NCBI GenBank assembly: GCA_947497315.1
Contig: CANMFX010000004.1
Span: forward strand, 62,001-126,000
Source of the DNA: an uncultured Sphingomonadaceae bacterium
GTDB taxonomy: Bacteria > Pseudomonadota > Alphaproteobacteria > Sphingomonadales > Sphingomonadaceae
Reading direction: 5' to 3'
Length of the DNA: 64,000 nt
The notes under the pieces were generated by a model. It was given only the letters and a program-made list of their open reading frames with translations. It was not told the DNA's origin and did no database searches. Made by a program: the position numbers and the translations under genes. Of this stretch, positions 1 through 8,280 are shown piece by piece; position 1 is the stretch's first letter; each line of letters starts with the position of its first letter.

Positions 1-1055
1 GGCCGAGCAGGCGTGCCGTAAATCTCATTGCCGAACGCCAGAGCACCGCTGGCATTGAACAACCCGATCAAAACCAGCACAACGAAGGCTGGACTTTTAA
101 AAACCTGGGTCATTTCAAAGCGGGTTCGTGACGCCAGCCGGCTCCAGGCTGTTCCTTCCTTGCTGGTCGCTGGCAGATTATCGACAGTCTGCGGTGCAAC
201 AGATGCGAGTTTCGCAGCTTTCTTGGCTTGTCGCCGCGCCTTGCGCGCTGAAACGCCGCGATCAGCAAAACTGAACCAGCGATAGGCGAGCGCAAGCGCA
301 CAGAAAGAGACACCGATCCAGATCAATCGGTTCCAAACTATCGCCCCCTCAATAGCGGGAAGCAGGTTATTGGATTCAGATGCGGTCCAATAGCGAATGA
401 CATTGTTTAGCGTTGCAAAACCAAATGGGTCAGCATAGCCTGTAAATTCGCGCAGCTCGGGCATATTGTCGGTGCTGACATTGAACACAATATAGAGAAC
501 CAGCAGCACGACGACGCCCAGATAGCTGTACATCATCGATCGAGTAAGTGTTGCCACCGCAAAGAATATACAGGACGTCAGGAATATGCCCGGCAGCGCC
601 ATAAGGAAATAGGCATAGGCATAATAATGCAGCCGGTTCGGGCCCAATGTTTCCTGGTCAAGCCAGGGCATGAGCGAACCGAACCAAATGGCGAATGGTA
701 CGGTCAGGAAGGCGATCCCGGCCGCCATAAAAGCGCCGGTGAAGCGACCAAATAGATAGTCAAATTTCTTCACGCGCGTCGAACGGACCATAGGTCCAAA
801 GCCACTTTCGTCGTCACGTACAATCACATTGGCGACAAAGGCCGTCGTCACGAACATGAAGAATAATGTCAGGATGAGGTGAATTTGCACAATGGCAACC
901 GGGCTATTGGCATTCACATTGCCGCCACTGCCGATAGAGATACCGTCGACGGTCATCGCTCCGAAAGTGAGCAGGAAAAATAATATAGAAACAACCCAGA
1001 AAACCGGGTTTTTGAACTGATAGCGAAGCTCGAAAGCAGCAATCTTGGCGAACAT
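1..1055 (-). CDS. ABC-2 type permease, N-terminal part of a permease/M1-aminopeptidase fusion (partial)
   Basis: The minus-strand frame is open from an ATG at 1055 to the window edge, about 351 codons with no stop. The protein starts MFAKIAAFELRYQFKNPVFW and continues with hydrophobic segments typical of an ABC-2 permease (VFWVVSILFFLLTF, ILTLFFMFVTTAFVANV, LPGIFLTSCIFFAVATL, YLGVVVLLVLYIVF). A basic Ala/Lys-rich cytoplasmic stretch and a further membrane segment follow near the edge. This N-terminus resembles the family in Sphingomonadales where a permease is fused to an M1-type aminopeptidase. The peptidase half and its HEXXH motif would lie outside the window, so that part is inference. 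It begins 13 nt after the ATP-binding gene ends and is probably co-transcribed with it. Confidence 0.8.
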   Translation of the reverse strand, partial: MFAKIAAFELRYQFKNPVFWVVSILFFLLTFGAMTVDGISIGSGGNVNANSPVAIVQIHLILTLFFMFVTTAFVANVIVRDDESGFGPMVRSTRVKKFDYLFGRFTGAFMAAGIAFLTVPFAIWFGSLMPWLDQETLGPNRLHYYAYAYFLMALPGIFLTSCIFFAVATLTRSMMYSYLGVVVLLVLYIVFNVSTDNMPELREFTGYADPFGFATLNNVIRYWTASESNNLLPAIEGAIVWNRLIWIGVSFCALALAYRWFSFADRGVSARKARRQAKKAAKLASVAPQTVDNLPATSKEGTAWSRLASRTRFEMTQVFKSPAFVVLVLIGLFNASGALAFGNEIYGTPAR

Positions 1056-1068
1056 ATAGTCTCTCCGA

Positions 1069-1968
1069 TTAAGCTGCTTGGGAAGTATTGGCGGCGTCTC
1101 TACGGGTCGCAGCGAGAGTTGAGAAATAGACATCCTCCAACCCTCCTTCGACGGCGACAAATCCGTCACCGGGATTATCCGTCGCCAATATGTGGATGAT
1201 TGTGGAACCAGCGAACAAACGAGTAGAAATAACCTCATATTTCGCCCGATATTCTTCCAGTTCCTCGCGTTTTATGGTCTTCGACCAGATTGTACCCTTG
1301 GTCTTGCTGATAAGATCCAGTGGCGCACCTTCCAGTTGAATACGGCCATTGGCAATCACGGCCATATTAGGACAGAGATCAGCAACATCTTCGACAATAT
1401 GAGTCGACAGGATGATGACAACATTCTCACCAATCTCCGCGAGCAAATTCAAAAAACGATTGCGTTCCTCAGGATCAAGGCCGGCCGTTGGTTCATCGAC
1501 GATGATCAGTTCCGGATTCCCGATCAGCGCCTGCGCAATGCCAAAACGTTGCCGCATACCCCCGGAAAAACCAGCTATAGCTTTCTTGCGTACATCCCAC
1601 AAATTTGTCTGGTTAAGTAGAGTTTCGACGGTTGCCTTGCGGTCAGCTTTCGATGTCATACCCTTCAAAACCGTCATATGCTCCAGCATGTCATAGGCCG
1701 AAACACGCGGATATACTCCAAAATCCTGAGGCAAGTAGCCCAGTCGCTCACGGAGTTTTTCCGGAGATTTCAGAATATCGATATCGCCAAACTGGATGCT
1801 TCCGTGCGTTGGTGTTTGCAGCGTTGCAACAGTCCGCATTAAAGTTGATTTGCCAGCTCCATTCGGCCCTAACAACCCGAACATTCCTTTCGGGATGGAC
1901 AGCGTCACATTGTCTAGCGCCTTTGTTCCATTGGGATAAATATGGGTAACTTCACGCAATTCTAACAT
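1069..1968 (-). CDS. ABC transporter ATP-binding protein
   Basis: This is a cytoplasmic ATPase subunit of about 299 residues. Walker A is GPNGAGKST at residues 34-42, followed by a Q-loop (YLPQDFGVYP), a signature FSGGMRQR and Walker B IIVDEPTAGLDP, then a switch His in STHIVED. The C-terminal ~80 residues fit the drug/antibiotic exporter (CcmA-like) subgroup. A GTG lies one codon upstream, but the ATG at 1968 is better placed behind the ribosome binding site (GGAGGA, 5 nt gap). It precedes the permease on the same strand, so the two form an exporter operon. Substrate unknown. Confidence 0.9.
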   Translation of the reverse strand: MLELREVTHIYPNGTKALDNVTLSIPKGMFGLLGPNGAGKSTLMRTVATLQTPTHGSIQFGDIDILKSPEKLRERLGYLPQDFGVYPRVSAYDMLEHMTVLKGMTSKADRKATVETLLNQTNLWDVRKKAIAGFSGGMRQRFGIAQALIGNPELIIVDEPTAGLDPEERNRFLNLLAEIGENVVIILSTHIVEDVADLCPNMAVIANGRIQLEGAPLDLISKTKGTIWSKTIKREELEEYRAKYEVISTRLFAGSTIIHILATDNPGDGFVAVEGGLEDVYFSTLAATRRDAANTSQAA

Positions 1969-1990
1969 CACCGTCCTCCAAAAACTTCAT

Positions 1991-2018
1991 TTGGTGATAT
2001 ATGCATGTAATACACCAA
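1991..2018. promoter_or_regulatory. 28-bp palindrome, candidate operator of the ABC operon
   Basis: TTGGTG (1991-1996) and CACCAA (2013-2018) flank an AT-rich core containing ATGCAT. The site lies 23 nt upstream of the ABC ATPase start and about 210 nt before the divergent regulator. The layout resembles operators of GntR/YtrA-like repressors of ABC exporters, but no such gene is in the window. The role is inferred. Confidence 0.45.
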
Positions 2019-2081
2019 TGACAAGATGCCGTGTCAGGAAATTTAGTTAAGTGAAATTTTGCGTATCAATGACATGGTCCC

Positions 2082-2110
2082 AATGGCCGCTTTCGGGATG
2101 AAGCGGTCAT
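2082..2110. repeat. dispersed palindrome, loop type A (CGGGAT)
   Basis: An imperfect hairpin, ATGGCCGCTTT-cgggat-GAAGCGGTCAT, in the gap between the ABC operon and the TPR regulator. It is a degenerate member of the family whose core arms are GTCCGCTTT / AAAGCGGAC. Confidence 0.6.
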
Positions 2111-2121
2111 CTGACAAGGCG

Positions 2122-2147
2122 CCTGCTTTGGGCGCAAAAGCGGACAC
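2122..2147. repeat. dispersed palindrome, loop type B (GCGC), degenerate
   Basis: CCTGCTTTgggcgcAAAAGCGGACA lies 12 nt after the type A copy. The right arm is intact and the left arm has decayed, so the two loop types sit in tandem here. Confidence 0.45.
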
Positions 2148-2227
2148 CAGAAAAAGCGCTCATCACCCCGCATCTAGGTCCTTACTGATTTATCGATTGT
2201 GCCGATTCCAATTTGCATTATGTTACA

Positions 2228-4360
2228 ATGTGTTGGTTGGGGGACGGCCTTTTGGATTCTTTAGAGCGGCAGGGTAATCTCGCCGAAATTGGCGGGTACG
2301 CACGGGCGGCGCTTTTTGGGCCATTTCAGCTTGTGGCGCCGGATGGCGCAGAAATCCTTATTTCTAATCGCCGCGCGCGCGCTTTGCTGGCAATGCTATG
2401 CTTGGCGCCGGATGAACCGATTGACCGCGATCATTTGAGCAAGCTATTATGGCCCGGCCGGTTTGAAGCACAGGCGCGGGCAAGCTTGCGGCAATGTTTG
2501 TCGGATTTGGGCAAACTATTGGCGTCGGCGGATTGTGACCTTTTGGATATTTCGCGATCCCGGATCAGCCTGAAAACCGGAACCGTTAAAACCGATCTCT
2601 CTGATCTGCATGTCTGCCTCACGGAAGGCGATAGTCTTCAGGTGACCGAAAGACTGACGTCCATCGGCACCAAACCATTATTGGATCAGATGAATTTTGG
2701 CGAAGCATTCGACGACTGGCTGATAGGGCATCGCCATCAGGCGGAGCAGCGTTTGCAAAGCGCGGTCACAACTGCATTATCCGCTTTGGAGAAACGTGAT
2801 AATCTGGCTGAACATGCCCGATTGCTTAACGTCTGGTCGGTGCGATCTCCTACCGGCAAAACAATATCGGACCGGAAACAAGGCAAAGCCCGGATTGCCG
2901 TACTGCCATTTAAATCAATGTCCGACCCGGACGATCACGGATTTTTTGCCGATGGTGTTGTTGATGAACTGATCACCAGTCTGGGACAAGTGCCACAGCT
3001 TCTGGTTGCCGGTCGGACATCATCCTTTCAATTCAAGGATTCGAACAAAGCCCCATCGGAAATTGCCGGCGCACTCAACGTGTCGCATCTTTTGGAAGGC
3101 TCGGTTCACCGGCAAGGAGAACAGGTTCGTGTTGCCGTCGGTCTGGTTGACGCGGAAAGCGGCTTTGAATCATGGGCCTTTAACTATGATGGGAGTCTCG
3201 ACGATATGTTTGCCGCCCGGGCAGAAGTTGTACAGGCAGTAACAAATGGGCTGAGTGATGCGCTCAAATTGAAGGAGCATGACACCAAACCCCGCAAGCT
3301 GACGAGCAATAGGGAAGCTTACGGGCTTTATCTGCAAGGCCGGGCGCTAACCATCAGGGCAATCGGAGATGGCGTGCTGCCAACAGCCATCGAACTGCTC
3401 GAGAAGGCGCTGGAAATCGATCCCGAATTTGCGGAATGCTGGACGGCACTGGCCGAAGCCGAAATCAATATGACGGTTTACACGCCCTGTCTGGACAGAT
3501 TGGAGCGATGCGAAAAAGCTGCCGGATATGCAAAGAAAGCGCTCAGCCTGTCGCCGCAGCAGGCGCATGCCCGCATCGTGCTTGCCTTTTATGCGTGGTC
3601 GCAAAATAATATTGTCGGTGCGCTTGACCTGGCTTTCGAGGCTTACCGGCTGGAACCCAATAATCCCGATGTTCTAAACCGTGTCGGTTCTTTCCTGCTC
3701 TATTGCGGGCGTTCTCGGGACGCCTTGGCCTATATTGAAGCCAGCATAGATCAAGATCCGGTAAATGGCCGTAATTACGCTATACTTTCTGGAGTGTATC
3801 TCAACCTTGGTAATGTTGATGCCGCTATTGAGGCGGGGCAGAGGATGGTGGATCTTGGTTTTCCATCTCTGTGGCTTGCAGCGGCATTGGCAGTATCGGG
3901 CGACAATGATGCTGCGGTGGAAACCTATCAGCTGACAAAGAAGCTGATGAACACTGTCATATTTCCGCCGGCGGGCAGTGCACCGCTCGACCCAGACGCT
4001 ATGGATGCCTATTGGCTGATGGCTGCAAAGGGGCTTTGGAGCGGTGGAGACCAGGACCGCAAAAATTATTGCATAGTGTTAGAGATGCTCCACGCGACAC
4101 TGCACGATCCCTATGATAGTACGATCACATTACCGGCGATCTGGATGGGCCAGGCGCAGATGGTCTTCAAAACTCTTGGCCAGCAGATAACAACTGCTAA
4201 TTTCTTTTCTTTCATGTCGCTCTGGACCGACGCAGAGCCGATAAACCAGGTTCGACTGCATCCGGACTTTATGGATTTCGCCGAACGGATTGGAATGGTT
4301 GCGGCATGGGAAAAATATGGCTGGCCGGATCTGCTCCCCAAGCCTTCCACCATGAACTAG
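2228..4360 (+). CDS. winged-helix / TPR transcriptional regulator (SARP/CadC-like)
   Basis: About 710 residues. The N-terminal ~90 residues form an OmpR/BTAD-type winged helix (LFGPFQLV..., SNRRARALLAMLCLAPDEPIDRDHLSKLLWP). A TolB/FlgO-like segment follows (IAVLPFKSM, FFADGVVDELITSLGQV, YLLEGSV-type HLLEGSVHRQGEQVRVAV). The C-terminal half is TPR-like helices (LLEKALEIDPEFAECWTALAEAE). Proteins of this build sense an unknown cytoplasmic signal and activate nearby genes. The start is unclear: TTG 2213, ATG 2228 and TTG 2252 (behind GGGGGA) are all possible. Its targets could be the divergent ABC operon or the MFS gene downstream. Confidence 0.8.
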   Translation: MCWLGDGLLDSLERQGNLAEIGGYARAALFGPFQLVAPDGAEILISNRRARALLAMLCLAPDEPIDRDHLSKLLWPGRFEAQARASLRQCLSDLGKLLASADCDLLDISRSRISLKTGTVKTDLSDLHVCLTEGDSLQVTERLTSIGTKPLLDQMNFGEAFDDWLIGHRHQAEQRLQSAVTTALSALEKRDNLAEHARLLNVWSVRSPTGKTISDRKQGKARIAVLPFKSMSDPDDHGFFADGVVDELITSLGQVPQLLVAGRTSSFQFKDSNKAPSEIAGALNVSHLLEGSVHRQGEQVRVAVGLVDAESGFESWAFNYDGSLDDMFAARAEVVQAVTNGLSDALKLKEHDTKPRKLTSNREAYGLYLQGRALTIRAIGDGVLPTAIELLEKALEIDPEFAECWTALAEAEINMTVYTPCLDRLERCEKAAGYAKKALSLSPQQAHARIVLAFYAWSQNNIVGALDLAFEAYRLEPNNPDVLNRVGSFLLYCGRSRDALAYIEASIDQDPVNGRNYAILSGVYLNLGNVDAAIEAGQRMVDLGFPSLWLAAALAVSGDNDAAVETYQLTKKLMNTVIFPPAGSAPLDPDAMDAYWLMAAKGLWSGGDQDRKNYCIVLEMLHATLHDPYDSTITLPAIWMGQAQMVFKTLGQQITTANFFSFMSLWTDAEPINQVRLHPDFMDFAERIGMVAAWEKYGWPDLLPKPSTMN

Positions 4361-4525
4361 ATCATTATTGACGCTTTTTTGACGGTAGCGCCGTTGACGG
4401 AATGTTACATTTGCGCCCATCAACAACGCACTGAAATTACAGATAAGTTTACTGTTTGGGTCGGTTCAAAAATCTCTTTGGACGACAGCAGGAGAGCTTT
4501 GCCAGTAACATGTGGGGAGGGTAAA

Positions 4526-5866
4526 ATGACGCAAGCTGCTAAGCTGCCGGTACAGCTGGCCTTCCCCTCTTTGTCAGAAAGCAAGATGGCGCGCTTGATC
4601 GTTGTAGCGATTCTCTATTTCCTGCAAGGCGTGCCAGTGGGATTGACTACCGTGGGCATTTCGGCGTGGCTCGCGGCCAAGGGCGCAACACCTGTTGAGG
4701 TTGGTGTTTTTATCGGCACGGCTATGCTGCCCTGGTCTTTGAAGCTCGTGAACGGCCTGTTGATGGACCGTTTTACCTTCAAACCCATGGGCCGCCGCCG
4801 GGTCTGGATTATCACCGCACAAGTCATGATGACGATCGTCCTGCTGGCTATGGCGATAGATGCGCCGACGGTTGATCAGATCGGGCTGTTGGCTGGATAT
4901 TGTTTTGCTCTCAACCTTTGCGCCACTTTCAATGATGTGGCGGTCGACGGGATGGTGGTGGACATTGTTCCCGATGATGAGCGTACAATCGTGAATGGCC
5001 TGATGTTCGCATCCCAATCAGTGGGAATAGCCGGTGCCAGTTTCATGGCCGGACAATTGCTGGTTTCGGGCGACATTGCATCGACCGCGCTGTCCTTTGC
5101 CATCTTTGTTGCAGTCGTCTCATCTGTGGTCATTATTGTCCGGGAGCGTCCAGGCGAGCGGTTGCTGCCATGGAGCAACGGTAATGCCTCCCGTGAATGT
5201 GAAGAACGGCAGCACAGCGCTTGGTTTCCAATTATCACCGGTTTGTTCCGATCGATTGCCTCGCCGCTTACTTTGCTGTTCCTGCTTTCTATGTCCTTAG
5301 CACAGGTGAGCTGGTCGTTTATTGACGCCGTCAGCCCTACGCTAACCATCCAGCAGCTCGATTGGGGCAGTGATCAATTTTCCAGCTTTTCGGCGATTGT
5401 CAGTTTAGTCGCCGCCCTTGCTGTGGGTGTTTTATCGCCGCTGATTGTGCGCACCACTGGCTTACGCAAAGCCATTATCGTTCTTTTTCTCGTGCTTGGT
5501 GTCAATGCAGCGATTGGCGGAGCGACTTTCGACAGTTGGGAAGGCGACAGAATCTTCATTGCGGTTTTCTTGATCCAATATGTCACGGCCCTTCTGCTGA
5601 TGATTCTGCTCATTGTCTGGGCGATGCGTATTTGCAGTCCGGCCGTTGCCGCCAGTCAATTCGCCCTATTCATGGCGGTGCCTAATTTAGCCCGGGCAAT
5701 GATGTCTGGCAATTCCGGCTGGCTGGTCGAAAGTGGCGGCTATTCGGCCACCTACTACGCAGTTGCAGCTATCACACTGGCCGGCCTCGCTTTGTGCTTG
5801 TTGGCCAAAGTGGGGAAATCTGACGCTGTGCCGAAGACGGCGCTGCCCATCAAAAGTTCAATTTGA
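4526..5866 (+). CDS. MFS transporter, AmpG-like
   Basis: This is a 446-residue inner-membrane protein with about 12 hydrophobic segments. The first helix (LIVVAILYFLQGVPVGLTTV), the GLLMDRFTFKPMGRRR loop and the FNDVAVDGMVVDIVPDDER stretch match the AmpG / acetyl-CoA transporter branch of the MFS. The ATG at 4526 has GGGGAGGG just upstream and is preferred over longer in-frame starts. A truncated paralogue follows at 6875. Substrate unknown; a muropeptide or acyl-CoA role cannot be assumed from sequence alone. Confidence 0.8.
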   Translation: MTQAAKLPVQLAFPSLSESKMARLIVVAILYFLQGVPVGLTTVGISAWLAAKGATPVEVGVFIGTAMLPWSLKLVNGLLMDRFTFKPMGRRRVWIITAQVMMTIVLLAMAIDAPTVDQIGLLAGYCFALNLCATFNDVAVDGMVVDIVPDDERTIVNGLMFASQSVGIAGASFMAGQLLVSGDIASTALSFAIFVAVVSSVVIIVRERPGERLLPWSNGNASRECEERQHSAWFPIITGLFRSIASPLTLLFLLSMSLAQVSWSFIDAVSPTLTIQQLDWGSDQFSSFSAIVSLVAALAVGVLSPLIVRTTGLRKAIIVLFLVLGVNAAIGGATFDSWEGDRIFIAVFLIQYVTALLLMILLIVWAMRICSPAVAASQFALFMAVPNLARAMMSGNSGWLVESGGYSATYYAVAAITLAGLALCLLAKVGKSDAVPKTALPIKSSI

Positions 5867-5893
5867 AAAGTTCAACAACCAAGGAGAAGAAGA

Positions 5894-6346
5894 ATGAAGA
5901 TGATTACACAAATGAAAATGGCGGTTGCGATGGTCGTAACCCTGCCAATGGCGCTACCCACTGCTGTCCACGCACAGGAATTCCCGCTAGTCGCCGGAGA
6001 CTATTCGGAAGTTGCCGGTATTTTTGTCAAGGACGGCGGAGCATATAAATATGCGACCCATCTGGCCACCAAATGGGTCGACGTTCAGGAATTTGCCAAA
6101 TCCAAGGGCTGGATCAGCGATTACAAAATACTCATCAACGAATATCCCCGCGATGGCGAGCCAACAATCTATCTGATGACCACCTTTGCGAAAATGGCTG
6201 ACGCGGCGGAAGGTGAAAGACGCAACAAAGAATATGATGCTTACATGAAATCATCTGTAGAGCAGCAAATAGCAGAATCCGGCAACCGGGCGGAATACCG
6301 GACCGTGCAGAGCAGCATGCTGCTTCGCGAATATAAAGTTCGATAG
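5894..6346 (+). CDS. small exported protein of unknown function
   Basis: 150 residues. It has a Sec signal peptide (two Lys, a hydrophobic run, cleavage after AVHA-Q near residue 27) and a mature region rich in charged residues with an NKEYDAYMKSS stretch. The start has AAGGAGAAGA 5 nt upstream. It follows the MFS gene by 27 nt and is probably in the same transcript, ending at the terminator at 6389. I do not recognise the family; it is likely periplasmic. Confidence 0.65.
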   Translation: MKMITQMKMAVAMVVTLPMALPTAVHAQEFPLVAGDYSEVAGIFVKDGGAYKYATHLATKWVDVQEFAKSKGWISDYKILINEYPRDGEPTIYLMTTFAKMADAAEGERRNKEYDAYMKSSVEQQIAESGNRAEYRTVQSSMLLREYKVR

Positions 6347-6388
6347 ACCGCCCTTAGGTCTTTTCGAAAAGCACGCGCAAGCGATGCG

Positions 6389-6430
6389 TCCGGCGGATGG
6401 ATTTGCGACCCTCCATCCGCCGGATTTCCT
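6389..6430 (+). terminator. rho-independent terminator
   Basis: Perfect 13-bp stem TCCGGCGGATGGA / TCCATCCGCCGGA (6389-6401 and 6412-6424) with a 10-nt loop, followed by TTTCCTCTT. It closes the MFS / exported-protein unit. Confidence 0.75.
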
Positions 6431-6460
6431 CTTCATTCTAGCAAATATGAGCCGGACGAT

Positions 6461-6829
6461 ATGGCCGATATCGAAGAACTCGCAGATGATTTTTTGTCCC
6501 TTATCCAGTCCGGTCAAGCGGTCGCGGCGGCGGAAAAATATTGGGCCATTGATATCGTCATCATCGAGCCTGAGGATAGTATCGAACATGTACCGGTCAT
6601 CGTGACGGGATTTGACGCTGCCCGTGACAAGTTAAACAATTGGCTGGGTCACAGCGCGATGGAGGAACTGAGCGTTGACGGCCCGTTCATCACGGGCAAC
6701 CGCTTTGCCTTGTTTATCGACATGCTGATCAAGCGCCGCGCAACCGGTGAGCGCGAACCCTTTTCCGAGATCGCCATCTACACCGTTCACGACGGCAAGA
6801 TCATTGAAGAGCGATATTTTTACGGCTGA
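6461..6829 (+). CDS. SnoaL-like (NTF2 superfamily) protein
   Basis: 122 residues with the cone-shaped alpha+beta pattern of SnoaL/NTF2 proteins: an N-terminal helix (ADDFLSLIQSGQAVAAAEKYWA), a hydrophobic sheet strand (VIIEP), a central GFDAARDKLNNWLG segment and a C-terminal strand pair ending IYTVHDGKIIEERYFYG. Members act as small isomerases, hydrolases or ligand binders, and the active site cannot be assigned here. The ribosome binding site is weak. It lies between the terminator and the broken MFS paralogue. Confidence 0.65.
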   Translation: MADIEELADDFLSLIQSGQAVAAAEKYWAIDIVIIEPEDSIEHVPVIVTGFDAARDKLNNWLGHSAMEELSVDGPFITGNRFALFIDMLIKRRATGEREPFSEIAIYTVHDGKIIEERYFYG

Positions 6830-6874
6830 TCGAAACGCCTTGGGCGCTTTCATTCATGGCCAGGAGTCGACCCT

Positions 6875-7144
6875 TTGACGCACTATGTTACCGAAATTCC
6901 AACTGCTCATGCTGGCAATAATCATGTTCCGCCCATGTGCGAAAACAAATATTTGCGCGCGACCACGATCATATTGCTCTATTTCATGCAGGGCATTGTT
7001 GCTGGCATCAGTCTGATCGCCATTCCCGCGTGGCTCGCAGCGCGTGGAGCTTCTCCTATCGAAGTCGGTGGCATTCGAGCTGCTGCTGCATGGTTTTTTG
7101 TGATTCTTGTGCCAGATCAAGACTGGCCAATGTGTTGGATTTGA
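6875..7144 (+). pseudogene. truncated AmpG-like MFS transporter (5' end only)
   Basis: 89 codons. Residues ~25-65 are clearly related to the intact transporter at 4526: IILLYFMQGIVAGISLIAIPAWLAARGASPIEVGG against VVAILYFLQGVPVGLTTVGISAWLAAKGATPVEVG. Similarity stops near 7075, after the first helix pair, and the rest is unrelated. The remaining ~380 residues of an MFS protein are missing, so it cannot transport. It faces another truncated gene at 7178. Confidence 0.75.
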
Positions 7145-7177
7145 AACGTCCGCTCGTGCAGTTTTCAACAAACTTTA

Positions 7178-7375
7178 TCAGCCAGCGCATCTGTATAGCA
7201 ATAGCTGAGCATCATTAGCGAACGAAGCACCTTCACCGGGACCGTCATGCTGATCAATGATCGTGACATCAACTCCCTGTCTCGCAAGCGCGTAAGCAGT
7301 TGCCAAGCCCACCACCCCAGCTCCTATAATAACAGCCGAACCGGGCTCCTGATCAGAACGCTTCCCCATGGTCAT
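7178..7375 (-). pseudogene. truncated FAD-dependent oxidoreductase (DadA-like N-terminus)
   Basis: 65 codons. The dinucleotide-binding motif is intact (VIIGAGVVGLATAYALARQG, then an acidic strand end VTIIDQ), followed by GEGASFANDAQL as in D-amino-acid dehydrogenases. The frame then reaches a stop. A whole enzyme has about 420 residues, so only the Rossmann start survives. About 100 bp separate it from the broken MFS gene; together they look like a deletion or recombination scar. Confidence 0.7.
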
Positions 7376-7482
7376 GAGAATGCGGCGATTTCAGCATTTC
7401 TGCCATTCGCAAAAGGGTCGCTGACTATAGATTGAGGCTATGGGTTAGTGATTGACCATGCGGGCAATATTAAGTTTCCAGC

Positions 7483-7511
7483 GTCCTCTTTTGCGCACAA
7501 AGCGGATATTA
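7483..7511. repeat. dispersed palindrome, loop type B, degenerate
   Basis: GTCCTCTTTT-gcgcac-AAAGCGGATATTA. It fits the type B family (compare 36294-36328) with a few changes in the arms. It lies 108 bp from the truncated oxidoreductase. Confidence 0.5.
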
Positions 7512-7520
7512 GGAGTGCGG

Positions 7521-7548
7521 CTACTTTATCCCAAAAGCGAACGTTAGA
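7521..7548. repeat. dispersed palindrome, loop type A, half-decayed
   Basis: CTACTTTatcccaAAAGCGAACGTTAG. The right arm and the ATCCC loop match type A in inverted orientation. It is in tandem with the type B copy 9 nt upstream. The rest of 7376-7749 shows no gene. Confidence 0.45.
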
Positions 7549-7749
7549 CCTAGTCAAAAAAGACGGAATACCGGCTATCCACCAAACTGTATGATGCATA
7601 GGCATTCAGTATTGGGATGGAGTTGAACTGCTCGCGACCCCCTTTCCTTAGCCGATAATAGTGTCTTTGCACCATTCGCCGTTGATCAAAGCCGGACTAT
7701 GTTAGTGCAAAAGAACCCCGGAAGAGAGGAGCCCGTTATAGCCGCCATT

Positions 7750-8169
7750 ATGACAAGCATAAAGGCACTGATCCGCATTGCACTGGCCTATGTCGCCGCC
7801 TGCCTCGCAGCTTCGCTCGGGATATTTTTGATCACCAGCCTCATGACGATCGGGCAGCCACTCATGGAAGGCGTGACCTGGGGTGAGGATATCGCGAACC
7901 AGGCGGGCTATCTGCCTGTGTTCGCTGCCATGGCAGGAGTCCTTGCTGCGCCCGTCGCTCTGGTCGCGATACTTCTTTCAGAGGTCCGCAAGATCACAGG
8001 GCTGTGGTTTTTCCTCTTTGCCGGAGCTGCAGCCGGGATCCCGGTCCTGTTCCGCGGTGACCAGATAACGGTGATGCGAGCCATCGAGGATTACGTTACG
8101 CTTGGCCCAATTGGTGCTACAGCGGGTGCGGCATTCTGGCTTGTTCGCCATCGCAAGTGGCCGATCTAA
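7750..8169 (+). CDS. small integral membrane protein, unknown function
   Basis: About 139 residues from ATG 7750; an in-frame ATG at 7699 would add 17 residues. Four hydrophobic segments are visible: IRIALAYVAACLAASLGIFL, AGYLPVFAAMAGVLAAPVAL, ITGLWFFLFAGAAAGIPVLF and GPIGATAGAAFWLV, ending in a basic tail RHRKWPI. A GAGGAG lies 18 nt before 7750, so neither start is well supported. I do not recognise the family. No obvious partner; neighbours are remnants and a convergent exported-protein gene. Confidence 0.6.
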   Translation: MTSIKALIRIALAYVAACLAASLGIFLITSLMTIGQPLMEGVTWGEDIANQAGYLPVFAAMAGVLAAPVALVAILLSEVRKITGLWFFLFAGAAAGIPVLFRGDQITVMRAIEDYVTLGPIGATAGAAFWLVRHRKWPI

Positions 8170-8240
8170 ACTCTGTCTGGGCTACAGCTTCACTGGCAGC
8201 AACGGAGCATGACCTGCAGATGGTTCCACCGCCAGATGGT

Positions 8241-8263
8241 AACGCTTCGGTCCAAAGCGAACA
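8241..8263. repeat. possible decayed dispersed palindrome
   Basis: AACGCTTcggtccAAAGCGAACAT resembles the right arm of the family (AAAGCGGACAT) with a decayed left arm. It sits in the short gap before the convergent gene at 8281. Confidence 0.3.
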
Positions 8264-8280
8264 TGTTTGGTCGCCTATAC

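Noticed and set aside
4394-4410. A further copy of the cluster element before the AmpG-like gene (TTGACG-GAATG-TTACAT)
   Set aside because: The right half differs at several positions and the site is far outside the cluster; likely chance.
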